Shown: piece by piece, positions 57,329 to 64,000 of the stretch
Numbering within the stretch: the stretch's first letter is position 1
Layout: every line of letters starts with the position of its first letter
NCBI RefSeq assembly: GCF_001021975.1
Contig: NZ_CP009928.1
Location: 3,724,001-3,788,000, forward strand
Source: Chryseobacterium gallinarum
Lineage (GTDB): Bacteria > Bacteroidota > Bacteroidia > Flavobacteriales > Weeksellaceae
DNA: 64,000 nucleotides
Direction: 5' to 3'
Program-made: the position numbers and the translations under genes
The notes under the pieces: model-generated
The model's input: only the letters and a program-made list of their open reading frames with translations
What the model was told of the DNA's origin: nothing
Database searches by the model: none

Positions 57329-57886
57329 ATGGAAAAAATACGTTGCGGATGGTGTGAAAAAGATGATCTTTACAGGAAATACCATGATGAAGAATGGGGA
57401 AGGCCCGTTTATGATGATGAAACTATTTTTGAATTCCTTATTCTTGAAAGTTTCCAGGCAGGCTTAAGCTGGTATACTATTCTGGCAAAAAGAGAAAATT
57501 TTAGAAAAGCTTTTGATCAGTTTGATTATAAAAAGATTGCAGCATATTCTCAAAGCAAGATAGAAGAACTTATGAATAATCCCGGAATCATCAGAAACAG
57601 ACTCAAAATATCAGCCACTATTACCAATGCACAGAAATTTATAGAAATTCAGAATGAATTTGGAAGCTTTTCTCAATATATCTGGGGATTTGTTAACGGC
57701 ACACCTATAGATAACAGGCCGAAAGCATTATCTGATGTTCCCGCCACAACAAGGATTTCAGATATTATTTCAAAAGATTTAAAAAAGAGAGGCTTTAAAT
57801 TCATGGGATCTACAGTAGTGTATGCCCATATGCAGGCAACAGGAATGGTAAACGATCACCTTGAATCATGTTTTATCAGAAATTGA
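57329..57886 (+). CDS. tag: DNA-3-methyladenine glycosylase I
   Basis: The 185-residue base-excision enzyme removes 3-methyladenine. The N-terminal RCGWCEKDDLYRKYHDEEWG has the Cys and His of the zinc site, ESFQAGLSWYTIL holds the catalytic Glu region, and the C-terminal STVVYAHMQATGMVNDH supplies the remaining zinc ligands along with Cys near the end. Length and features are typical. It is monocistronic. Confidence 0.96.
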   Translation: MEKIRCGWCEKDDLYRKYHDEEWGRPVYDDETIFEFLILESFQAGLSWYTILAKRENFRKAFDQFDYKKIAAYSQSKIEELMNNPGIIRNRLKISATITNAQKFIEIQNEFGSFSQYIWGFVNGTPIDNRPKALSDVPATTRISDIISKDLKKRGFKFMGSTVVYAHMQATGMVNDHLESCFIRN

Positions 57887-58080
57887 TCAATTAATTTTCT
57901 TTATTTTTTGCTGTGTTTTTTTATTAATAATACAAATGGTGGTGAATTTAATTCCATGTCATTTCTTAATTAATGTTTTGATATAAGTTGTTGATATGTA
58001 ATTGATTTTCATTAAACAGTGATTAAATACAGTATTACTCACATTAGCCTGATATATTTGCTGTATTTTCAATTATTTTA

Positions 58081-58108
58081 TTGAATTGATATAAATATTG
58101 TATATTTG
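58081..58108 (+). promoter_or_regulatory. Promoter of the head-repeat protein gene
   Basis: TTG at 58081-58083 and TATATTTG at 58101-58108 are 17 bases apart, matching the Bacteroidota pattern. The ATG follows 17 bases later. Confidence 0.65.
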
Positions 58109-58125
58109 CATCTTCAAAAACATAG

Positions 58126-59409
58126 ATGATGCAAATCAATTATAAACAACAATTTAGTTTTCTCTTTTTTGTCTTTACTATTTTAATATATGGACAGGTG
58201 GGGATTGGAATTTCCGAACCGGATAAGTCTGCCATGTTGCAGATCAGTTCAAAAAATAAAGGAGTGCTTTTACCTGGTGTTGATTTAGACTCGGTTACAG
58301 ATCAGATGACTGTTCCTTATCCGGCGGAAGGACTTATGGTATGGAATAATGGAAATGGAGGGCTTTCTGAAACAGGATTTTATTATTGGTCTGCCTCCAA
58401 ATGGAACAGGCTCTCCACTATTACCATTGATATGATTAACAAACTGGATAATGGGGCAGGTTGGAATGTTACCGGAACAAATATGGGAAATTATGGTGGA
58501 GCAAACACCCATTTATCATTGGGAACAAAAACACGCGATGATTTGATTTTTAAAGTAAACTCTTCCGTTGCAGGAAGGTTGGGTGTTGATAATTCTGTAA
58601 GTCTGGGACATGGTGCCAATGCCGGTCAGGATGGTATTGCGATTGGAAGTTCCAGTTCAGCATTTCAGGGAATATCAATCGGAAAGGCGGCAGCCGTTTC
58701 TGCGAATGATGCTTTGGCAATAGGTAATAAATCTAATGCAGGAGCGTTTCAATCAACGGCCATCGGATATAATGCCCAAACCAGTAAAAATGAATCCACC
58801 GCTATAGGAAACAATTCATCAGCAGACGGATTCCAGTCAATAGCATTGGGTTATCATGCAAAAACCAATGCTAATAATGAAACAGCTATAGGATATAATA
58901 CGATCACAAATAGTCAGAATTCTACAGCTATAGGTTCCGGGGCAAATGCTCTCGGACAATACTCAACAGCAGTAGGATACGGAGCATCCACTTCACAGGC
59001 CAATGCCATTGTTCTGGGAAATAATAATGCAAATGTAGGAATTGGTACAGGTGCTCCGGATACCTCTGCAAAACTGGACGTGAACGGACAGTATAAATTG
59101 GGCGAAAAAGGTAATGTGCAGAAAAACCAGATCAGTTTTGAAGCTTGGCCGGGAGTATCCATTAATAATCTGCCTCCCGGAAAATCCATCACCCTGGAAA
59201 TCGGGATTCCGCCAGTACTACAGCCAGGTTCTACAAGAGCAGCCGTAGTAGTTTCCCCGGCAGGGGACTTTGCAGGAAATTCTTCATTCTCAATTTCAAA
59301 TCCGAGAATGACTTCTACTTCCAGCATTATGGTGAATCTCACCAACATTTCAGGAAGTGCAAACAGCCTGTATTCTGGTCATTTTTATGTAATGATCCAT
59401 GAGTTCTAA
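58126..59409 (+). CDS. Secreted protein with YadA-like head repeats
   Basis: The 427-residue protein has a signal peptide (FSFLFFVFTILIYGQ) and then a Bacteroidota surface-fibre layout. The middle (about 150-310) has many 14-residue units with A-I-G or S-I-A-L-G cores, such as STAIGYNAQTSKNE and STAIGNNSSADGFQ. These match the Hep_Hag/YadA head repeats of trimeric autotransporters. There is no YadA membrane anchor; the protein ends in a beta-rich domain (SGHFYVMIHEF). GVGIGISEPDKSAMLQISS near the start and VGIGTGAPDTSAKLDVNG near 305-322 are typical of flavobacterial exported proteins. An adhesin or surface-fibre role is inferred. Confidence 0.75.
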   Translation: MMQINYKQQFSFLFFVFTILIYGQVGIGISEPDKSAMLQISSKNKGVLLPGVDLDSVTDQMTVPYPAEGLMVWNNGNGGLSETGFYYWSASKWNRLSTITIDMINKLDNGAGWNVTGTNMGNYGGANTHLSLGTKTRDDLIFKVNSSVAGRLGVDNSVSLGHGANAGQDGIAIGSSSSAFQGISIGKAAAVSANDALAIGNKSNAGAFQSTAIGYNAQTSKNESTAIGNNSSADGFQSIALGYHAKTNANNETAIGYNTITNSQNSTAIGSGANALGQYSTAVGYGASTSQANAIVLGNNNANVGIGTGAPDTSAKLDVNGQYKLGEKGNVQKNQISFEAWPGVSINNLPPGKSITLEIGIPPVLQPGSTRAAVVVSPAGDFAGNSSFSISNPRMTSTSSIMVNLTNISGSANSLYSGHFYVMIHEF

Positions 59410-59446
59410 ATAGAATAATAAGTTTATTATAGTTGATATGGTGTTA

Positions 59447-59473
59447 GGGTTCTCATTATTGGGAGCCCTTTTT
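59447..59473 (+). terminator. Terminator after the head-repeat protein gene
   Basis: GGGTTCTC (59447-59454) pairs with GGGAGCCC (59461-59468) using two G-U pairs, followed by TTTTT. Confidence 0.82.
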
Positions 59474-59513
59474 AAGGATCAGTCTCAAAAATTGGGACAT
59501 AATAAATTGGGTC

Positions 59514-59800
59514 TGAATATAAAAAATTCTGTTCATTATTGATTAGCATCAAAATTATTGAGCTCGTTTTTCACGCAAAGTTTAAAAAAAATAATGTTCC
59601 ATTTCAAGTAGGCAAAGAAGGCAGCATAGCTGCTGACTAAGCGCATGCAAAGTGTTCGCTTCATCAGAATCGATTAAAGATCAATTCATTTCTTAGCTTA
59701 CTTAAAATAAAGAGTAATCAAAAAGGAATCTTTGCGTGAATTTTAAAAATTAAATAGATCTAAATATTATTATAAGATCACAACTTTTGCGCTTGATCCC
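59514..59800. mobile_element. Dispersed non-coding repeat, copy B (MITE-like)
   Basis: It matches 31494-31782 along its whole length. The subterminal inverted repeat TTCACGCAAAG (59570-59580) / CTTTGCGTGAA (59730-59740) is perfect here, and the inner GAATCGAT/ATCAATTC hairpin keeps pairing with one mismatch. It fills most of the gap between the head-repeat gene and the MarR gene. No clear flanking direct repeat is seen at this copy. Confidence 0.6.
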
Positions 59801-59883
59801 TTTTAATAATTCTTTTAATAATATTTCAAACAAATATATTGTGCACAAAATAAAATAAGTACTTTTGCATCTCAAATTCTTTT

Positions 59884-60312
59884 ATGATGCTTCTTTCAAA
59901 TCATTTATGTTTTAAAGCCTATGCTGTTTCGCGGTTAATTACCGGTTTATATAAACCCTACCTGGAAAAACTATCCATAACCTATCCTCAATACCTGGTA
60001 ATGCTTGTGCTTTGGGAAAATGGTAAAATAAGCATCGGGAGAATAGGAGAGTATCTTCATCTGGACAATGGAACACTTACCCCGCTGTTGAAGCGTATGG
60101 AGAAAAACGGACTTTTGAACAGAATCAGAAGTACTGATGATGAAAGGGTAGTATTGATCAGCCTGACGGAAAAAGGAGCTGCTCTCCAACATAAAGCCAG
60201 GTCTATTCCCGAAGCGGTTCAGGCTTGTATAGATCTTGACGAAGACCGGAAAAAACAGTTAATGGCCACCTTGGATGACTTATTACTAACAAACTCCGAT
60301 TCTAAAATATGA
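59884..60312 (+). CDS. MarR-family regulator, OhrR-like peroxide sensor
   Basis: The 142-residue winged-helix protein begins LSNHLCFKAYAV, with Cys9 in the position of the OhrR sensing Cys, followed by TYPQYLVMLVLWE, the OhrR hallmark. The HTH is LHLDNGTLTPLLKRMEKNGL and the wing STDDERVVLISLTEKG. OhrR represses organic-hydroperoxide resistance genes until its Cys is oxidised. No ohr gene is adjacent. It overlaps the next gene by ATGA and so would regulate that SDR gene with itself. Confidence 0.88.
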   Translation: MMLLSNHLCFKAYAVSRLITGLYKPYLEKLSITYPQYLVMLVLWENGKISIGRIGEYLHLDNGTLTPLLKRMEKNGLLNRIRSTDDERVVLISLTEKGAALQHKARSIPEAVQACIDLDEDRKKQLMATLDDLLLTNSDSKI

Positions 60313-61088
60313 AAAAAACAGGAATTATAGGCTATGGATGGCTGGGAGCCAGAATAGCCAATGCTTTATCCGGAAAATACACAATATATGCTACCACTAC
60401 GTCGCAAGAAAAGGCTGCTGAGCTGAATGCTAAAGGAATAAATACTACCTGTGCGGGATTTCCTGATTATCAACTGACTGAAACATACCCGCAATGGAAC
60501 GAAATAAAAAAACTGGATATCCTGATTATTACAATTCCTGTTTCAGAAAAAAGCTGTTGTGTAAGCTCTTTATATAACAGGATACAGCATTTATCATCAT
60601 TTATAGGTGATTTTAAAGGACAAATGTTTCTGATGAGTTCTACCGGTGTATATCCGGATATCTCGAAAGAGTTTACGGAAGAAGATGTTCCTCTGGAAAA
60701 GGTTTCAGGAGAAAGAATGATTAAAAACAGATATCCGCAGGCCAATATTTTAAGATTAGGTGGCTTAATGGGAGACAACAGGCTTCTTAAGAATTATAAT
60801 GTTTCTAATCCTGATTTTGCTGTGAATCATATTCATTACGCAGATATTGCAGGTATTCTTTTCAAGATGATCGAAGATGGAACAGAAAACTGCCTTTATA
60901 ATGTGACAGCTCCAATGCATCCGGCAAAATTCCAGGTGCTTAATGCCCAAAACAATAGTGCAACGGAGGTAGAAGAGGAAACAGGAATAAAGGGAAAAAT
61001 TGTCCTGTCTTCAAAACTGGTTTCCGAGCTGGAGTACATTTTTCAATATCCTGATCCACGGAAGTTTCATGAGGTTTCTCTGGAATGA
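60309..61088 (+). CDS. NAD(P)-dependent epimerase/SDR-like protein
   Basis: The 259-residue protein starts with a Rossmann motif, GIIGYGWLGARIANALSG, and contains MSSTGVYPDISKEFTEEDVPL, like YeeZ-type atypical extended SDRs. These typically lack the catalytic Tyr-x3-Lys and bind NADP. The start overlaps the OhrR-like gene stop (ATGA), so translation is coupled. A redox-linked function under peroxide control is inferred, but the substrate is unknown. Confidence 0.82.
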   Translation: MKKTGIIGYGWLGARIANALSGKYTIYATTTSQEKAAELNAKGINTTCAGFPDYQLTETYPQWNEIKKLDILIITIPVSEKSCCVSSLYNRIQHLSSFIGDFKGQMFLMSSTGVYPDISKEFTEEDVPLEKVSGERMIKNRYPQANILRLGGLMGDNRLLKNYNVSNPDFAVNHIHYADIAGILFKMIEDGTENCLYNVTAPMHPAKFQVLNAQNNSATEVEEETGIKGKIVLSSKLVSELEYIFQYPDPRKFHEVSLE

Positions 61089-61162
61089 CAAAGAGATTGT
61101 TAAAACCGCATCATTATAAAATCCGGAAAAACCAAAAATTCAAAACGGCTTAACGTATCCAA

Positions 61163-61227
61163 AAAACCAAAATCCATTGGTTTTAGTAGAAGGTATAAAA
61201 AAAGCCTTTGGATTTTTCCAAAGGTTT
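61163..61227. terminator. Two adjacent terminator hairpins between convergent genes
   Basis: AAAACCAA (61163-61170) pairs with TTGGTTTT (61177-61184). Then AAAGCCTTTGGA (61201-61212) pairs with TCCAAAGGTTT (61217-61227), with one bulged G. They serve the SDR gene from the left and the minus-strand hypothetical gene from the right. Confidence 0.7.
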
Positions 61228-61265
61228 GTTACTAAAAAATCAGAAATGGCATACACCGCTTATTT

Positions 61266-61781
61266 TTATAATCTGAAATATTCCCTTTCCGCAACACTGT
61301 AGGTATGGAATTTATCCATTCCAATCCAGTTGAAATTAAGTCCGAGTCTCCTGCGGTATTCGTCAATATTGGTGTAGTTTTTTTTAGAAAAACTTTCCTC
61401 ATCAAATACAATGGAATCCTTCATAATTTTATCATCAAATACCCCAAGAAAATAAGCATCTATAGGCATACCCGCAAAATCGGAACTATGTTCAATAATA
61501 AAATTGTTAATCTGATAATCTTGAACAAGTTTTATGATATCCAAAATAGTATGTTTCTCATCTGAACCCCATAAGACCAAATCATCAGGCTGATATTGTT
61601 TGAAATCATCAAAAAGGTTCTGAACATTATCATATTTCTGAGCTTCTTCAATAAACCAGGAAATAGAAGGTCCTATAATATCAAAAGGAACAAACAAGAC
61701 ATCCCTGATCTTAAAATGAACAATCTTTTTATCTAACTCAAGAGATTGATTGGTAATAAAACAAGTGATGTCTTGTCCCAT
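61266..61781 (-). CDS. Hypothetical protein, 171 residues
   Basis: A soluble acidic protein (start MGQDITCFITNQSLELDKKI) without signal peptide or membrane segment. It has Trp-rich parts (SISWFIEEAQKYDN, DLVLWGSDEKHTIL, FNWIGMDKFHTYSV). It starts 6 bases after the nucleoside phosphorylase stop, so they form an operon. I do not recognise its family. It could be a partner or an immunity-type protein, but nothing in the sequence supports either. Confidence 0.75.
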   Translation of the reverse strand: MGQDITCFITNQSLELDKKIVHFKIRDVLFVPFDIIGPSISWFIEEAQKYDNVQNLFDDFKQYQPDDLVLWGSDEKHTILDIIKLVQDYQINNFIIEHSSDFAGMPIDAYFLGVFDDKIMKDSIVFDEESFSKKNYTNIDEYRRRLGLNFNWIGMDKFHTYSVAEREYFRL

Positions 61782-61787
61782 AAAAAC

Positions 61788-62642
61788 TTATTTAATAATT
61801 CTGTCAAGAACCCAGGTAATAAGATTCTTTTCAGAAGCATGGTGATCTGCAGAAAACTCTCCGCGTCTTCTGTTGGCAATGACGTTATTCACAGTGATGG
61901 CTTTATGACCTAATAATTTTGAAAGGGCATAGATCGCAGAAGTTTCCATTTCAAAGTTGGTGATCCCAAGATCATTTAATGTTTCAAGGAATTGATCATC
62001 TACTGCTTTCAAACGCAGCTGCCTTCCCTGTGGAGCATAGAAACCAGGGAATGTTGCTGTATTTCCGTGGTATTTTGCATCTTTGTAGTATTCACCCATT
62101 TCTTCTGCCCAGTCTGAGAAATAAAGCATCGGTTTGATTCTTTCGTAAGGGAATCTTTCCATAAAGCTTTTAGAAAATTCGTTTTCGAAGTTGTACTCCT
62201 GGTAGAAGTGCATCAGTCCGTCCAGACCTACTACGTTCTGTGTTACCAGCATATTATCTACCTGAACATCCGGATTTACACTTCCGCAGGTTCCCATACG
62301 GAAAAGCTCAAGGGCCTTGTGTTCTGTCTTGAACTCTTTATTTTTAAGATCGATATTTACCAAAGCATCGAGCTCATTCATTACGATATCAATGTTTTCG
62401 GTTCCGATCCCGGTTGACATTACCGTAATTCTTTCGCCACGAAGAGTTCCTGTATGGGTATAAAATTCCCTTTTGTTTTTCTTGATTTCTACGGTATCGA
62501 AATATTTTGAAACCTTTGCCACCCGGTCAGGGTCGCCCACAAGGATGATTTTGTCAGCAATATCTTCAGGTAAAAGATTCAGGTGATATACACTTCCGTC
62601 TTCATTCAGAACAAGTTCTGAGGCAGCAAGTTTATTCAGCAT
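61788..62642 (-). CDS. Nucleoside phosphorylase (uridine phosphorylase-like)
   Basis: The 284-residue protein is a nucleoside phosphorylase of the PNP/Udp superfamily, with IILVGDPDRVAKVSKYF, STGIGTENIDIVMNELDALVN, RMGTCGSVNPDVQVDNML and NFEMETSAIYALSKLLGH, which includes the ribose-binding Met-Glu. It would split nucleosides with phosphate in salvage. Uridine specificity is likely from the family but not certain. It leads an operon with the unknown 171-residue protein. Confidence 0.9.
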   Translation of the reverse strand: MLNKLAASELVLNEDGSVYHLNLLPEDIADKIILVGDPDRVAKVSKYFDTVEIKKNKREFYTHTGTLRGERITVMSTGIGTENIDIVMNELDALVNIDLKNKEFKTEHKALELFRMGTCGSVNPDVQVDNMLVTQNVVGLDGLMHFYQEYNFENEFSKSFMERFPYERIKPMLYFSDWAEEMGEYYKDAKYHGNTATFPGFYAPQGRQLRLKAVDDQFLETLNDLGITNFEMETSAIYALSKLLGHKAITVNNVIANRRRGEFSADHHASEKNLITWVLDRIIK

Positions 62643-63173
62643 AATTTATATTTTTTTTGTTAATTAATGAAATAGTTTCTTTATACAATCATTTCCTTTT
62701 CTGCATGTCAATAGCAAACAGTAATTTTTTTTTATAGGACTATTTTAGTTTTTGATATTGAATTGCATTTAAAAAGTCTCTCCCCAATAGCCTCTCCCCA
62801 TTATTTTTCCGGTATTTTAGAATTACCGGTTTTACGAATAATGAATTTGATTCCGGGGTTTAAAATTAGTAAAAAATATGTTACCTTAATAACTATTCAG
62901 CTTTTCTATTGAGTACTATAGAAAATGATATTAGTAAATAATATGCTTGTTGAAGAATTGGAGATAGATAAGGGAACGAACAGCTTGAAAGAATTTTCCG
63001 GGGAATATTGAAAAAAGATCTTTTTAGATCTGTATTTTATACTGTATGTGGTCTTCAAAAGATAACCAACCGGATCTCCGCAACCTTGGAAATCAATTTT
63101 CTATGCCTGTAATTCAGTGGCAACAGAAAACAATCTTTGAAGTGTATCGTCCCAATAAAATGCTTTTGCAGAT
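62643..63173. other. 531-base gap between the phosphorylase and yciH genes
   Basis: Both flanking genes are on the minus strand. A plus-strand frame at 63046-63249 runs into yciH and is probably chance. A CCGGTA/TACCGG pair lies at 62809-62829, and CTCTCCCCA occurs twice near 62778-62800. I see nothing else I can support. Confidence 0.5.
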
Positions 63174-63497
63174 CTATCCGCCGACACGCTTGGTTTTATA
63201 TCCCATCTCCTTAAGGATATTCATGATTTTATCACGGTTATCCCCCTGAATGATAATTGTTCCGTCCTTTTCAGAGCCCCCTATTCCTAAGGTGCTTTTT
63301 ATTTTTTTTGATATCTTTTTCAGCTCTTCTTCACTGCCTTCCCATCCTTCAACAATGGTGACAGGTTTTCCGTTTCTGCCTTTTTTTTCAAACTTGCATA
63401 CCAAAGGCTCTTTTTGCTTGAACTCTTCTTCAGGCATTTCAAAATCCTGCTCTTCATGATCAGGAAAAAGATTCTTTAATTGGTCTCGTAAATCCAT
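63174..63497 (-). CDS. SUI1/YciH family translation factor-like protein
   Basis: The 107-residue protein has the SUI1/eIF1 fold: CKFEKKGRNGKPVTIVEGWEG, KKISKKIKSTLGIGGSEKDG and IIQGDNRDKIMNILKEMGYKTKRVGG. The bacterial member YciH is a nonessential translation initiation or stress-related factor that resembles eIF1. The short N-terminal acidic part (MDLRDQLKNLFPDHEEQDFE) is typical of Bacteroidota forms. It stands alone. Confidence 0.93.
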   Translation of the reverse strand: MDLRDQLKNLFPDHEEQDFEMPEEEFKQKEPLVCKFEKKGRNGKPVTIVEGWEGSEEELKKISKKIKSTLGIGGSEKDGTIIIQGDNRDKIMNILKEMGYKTKRVGG

Positions 63498-63629
63498 ACC
63501 GCAAAATTAAAAAGATTTATGAATTAATGATATAAAAATTTGCAGATTGAATTTTCAAAAACCAACCTGTATAAATAAAATTTAAATAACATGATGCCGG
63601 TCAGCTTAATTAACACCAGGAACTTTTCA

Positions 63630-63637
63630 TATTTTTG
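63630..63637 (+). promoter_or_regulatory. -7 promoter motif of the last gene
   Basis: TATTTTTG lies 25 bases before the ATG at 63663. Confidence 0.55.
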
Positions 63638-63662
63638 ACTAACGAAACATTAAAAACTATTT

Positions 63663-64000
63663 ATGAAAACCAGCCATGTTATTGCAATCCTGATGATGAC
63701 TTTCGGATTAGCTAAAGCCCAGACCGGTTTTTCCGGCGATCCGCTCAACGCGGTTTTTGAAACAAAAGATACAGACCGGTTCTGGAAAGCATTTGATAAA
63801 ATGGAAACTTCCCAGCAAAATCCTTTTGCAGATTATATTAAAGAAGGCTCACCCGGGGTAAAAGGTTTTATGGAGTTCAGGATCATCAATGCCGACTCAC
63901 TATATTCAAAAGTAAAAAAGAGAAAAGAAGATTATCTTAAAAGCAGGAATGTACTGGCAGGAATACATCAAAAAGAAAAAAAGACCCGAGCCATTTACAG
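63663..64000 (+). CDS. Secreted protein, DUF2268-like, 5' part (cut by window edge)
   Basis: The ATG at 63663 opens a frame that runs off the window, giving 112 residues. A signal peptide (VIAILMMTFGLAKAQ) is followed by a helical mature part: VFETKDTDRFWKAFDKMETS, YIKEGSPGVKGFMEFR and DSLYSKVKKRKEDYL. This start resembles Bacteroidota DUF2268-type putative zinc proteases, in which an HExxH motif lies further downstream, outside this window. The assignment is tentative. Confidence 0.6.
   Translation, partial: MKTSHVIAILMMTFGLAKAQTGFSGDPLNAVFETKDTDRFWKAFDKMETSQQNPFADYIKEGSPGVKGFMEFRIINADSLYSKVKKRKEDYLKSRNVLAGIHQKEKKTRAIY

Noticed and set aside
63046..63249. Plus-strand 67-codon frame starting MWSSKDNQPDL
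   Set aside because: Its last third overlaps yciH on the other strand, and no promoter or terminator supports it. The first part is mildly protein-like, so a decayed gene cannot be excluded.

Overview
The window looks like a chromosomal segment of a Chryseobacterium-type flavobacterium (Bacteroidota, Weeksellaceae-like). The evidence is AT-rich DNA, many promoters of the Bacteroidota form TAnnTTTG, almost no Shine-Dalgarno sites, a SusC/SusD pair, a type IX secretion (T9SS) sorting domain, a GldI-like isomerase, an AraR/NrtR-type Nudix regulator and DUF4294/DUF1015 genes. The genus is inferred from gene content and style, not from a database search. I found no rRNA, tRNA, CRISPR array, transposase or prophage genes.

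Region by region. 1-2.9 kb: tail of an unknown gene, a stand-alone AraC DNA-binding domain, and an alpha-oxoamine synthase plus TetR pair (sphingolipid or sulfonolipid type). 2.9-8.2 kb: dnaX split by an A10 tract, a DAHP synthase/chorismate mutase preceded by an aromatic-rich leader peptide, rsgA, and ndk. 8.2-12.1 kb: a GH29 alpha-L-fucosidase, then a small RiPP-like locus made of a secreted precursor ending CPACGMG, a DUF692/MNIO enzyme and a DUF1772 membrane protein. 12.3-19.9 kb: rpe, M42 peptidase, DUF4294, Nudix, mnmD, ilvE, gldI, a cyclophilin-FKBP lipoprotein and a small hypothetical protein. 20.9-25.1 kb: three tandem M28 peptidases, the promoter-proximal one apparently inactive. 25.1-28.5 kb: a serC-serA-DUF1015 serine biosynthesis cluster. 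28.6-39.3 kb: ferredoxin, LuxC-like acyl-CoA reductase, BI-1 protein, a peroxiredoxin/thioredoxin/small-protein operon, aspartate aminotransferase, rsmG and an AddB-like nuclease. 39.5-45.2 kb: a patatin-barrel fusion, a T9SS-exported hydrolase and an acyl-CoA dehydrogenase. 45.3-55.7 kb: a compact beta-glucan utilisation locus. 55.9-64 kb: fabI, tag, a YadA-head-repeat protein, an OhrR-like MarR regulator with an SDR enzyme, a nucleoside phosphorylase, YciH/SUI1 and the start of a secreted protein.

How genes work together. The glucan locus pairs a Nudix-WYL-style sensor regulator and an MFS sugar porter with a divergent operon susC-susD-GH30-GH16-GH30. Three different hydrolases would cut beta-1,3 and beta-1,6 linkages, feeding oligosaccharides through SusCD. 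Several biosynthetic steps (DAHP synthase, IlvE, SerC/SerA, AspC) show a prototrophic amino-acid metabolism. The peroxiredoxin-thioredoxin operon and the OhrR-like regulator serve peroxide defence.

Most notable observations: (1) an unannotated 42-residue leader peptide with 17 aromatic residues before the first enzyme of aromatic amino-acid synthesis, which suggests attenuation; (2) the secreted CPACGMG precursor coupled to an MNIO enzyme; (3) the dnaX A10 tract, where a -1 slip would make tau and no slip a gamma-like product; (4) a 285-bp dispersed non-coding repeat in two copies, one flanked by a 10-bp direct repeat as in a MITE; (5) an M28 paralogue that has lost a zinc-ligand His and the catalytic Glu.
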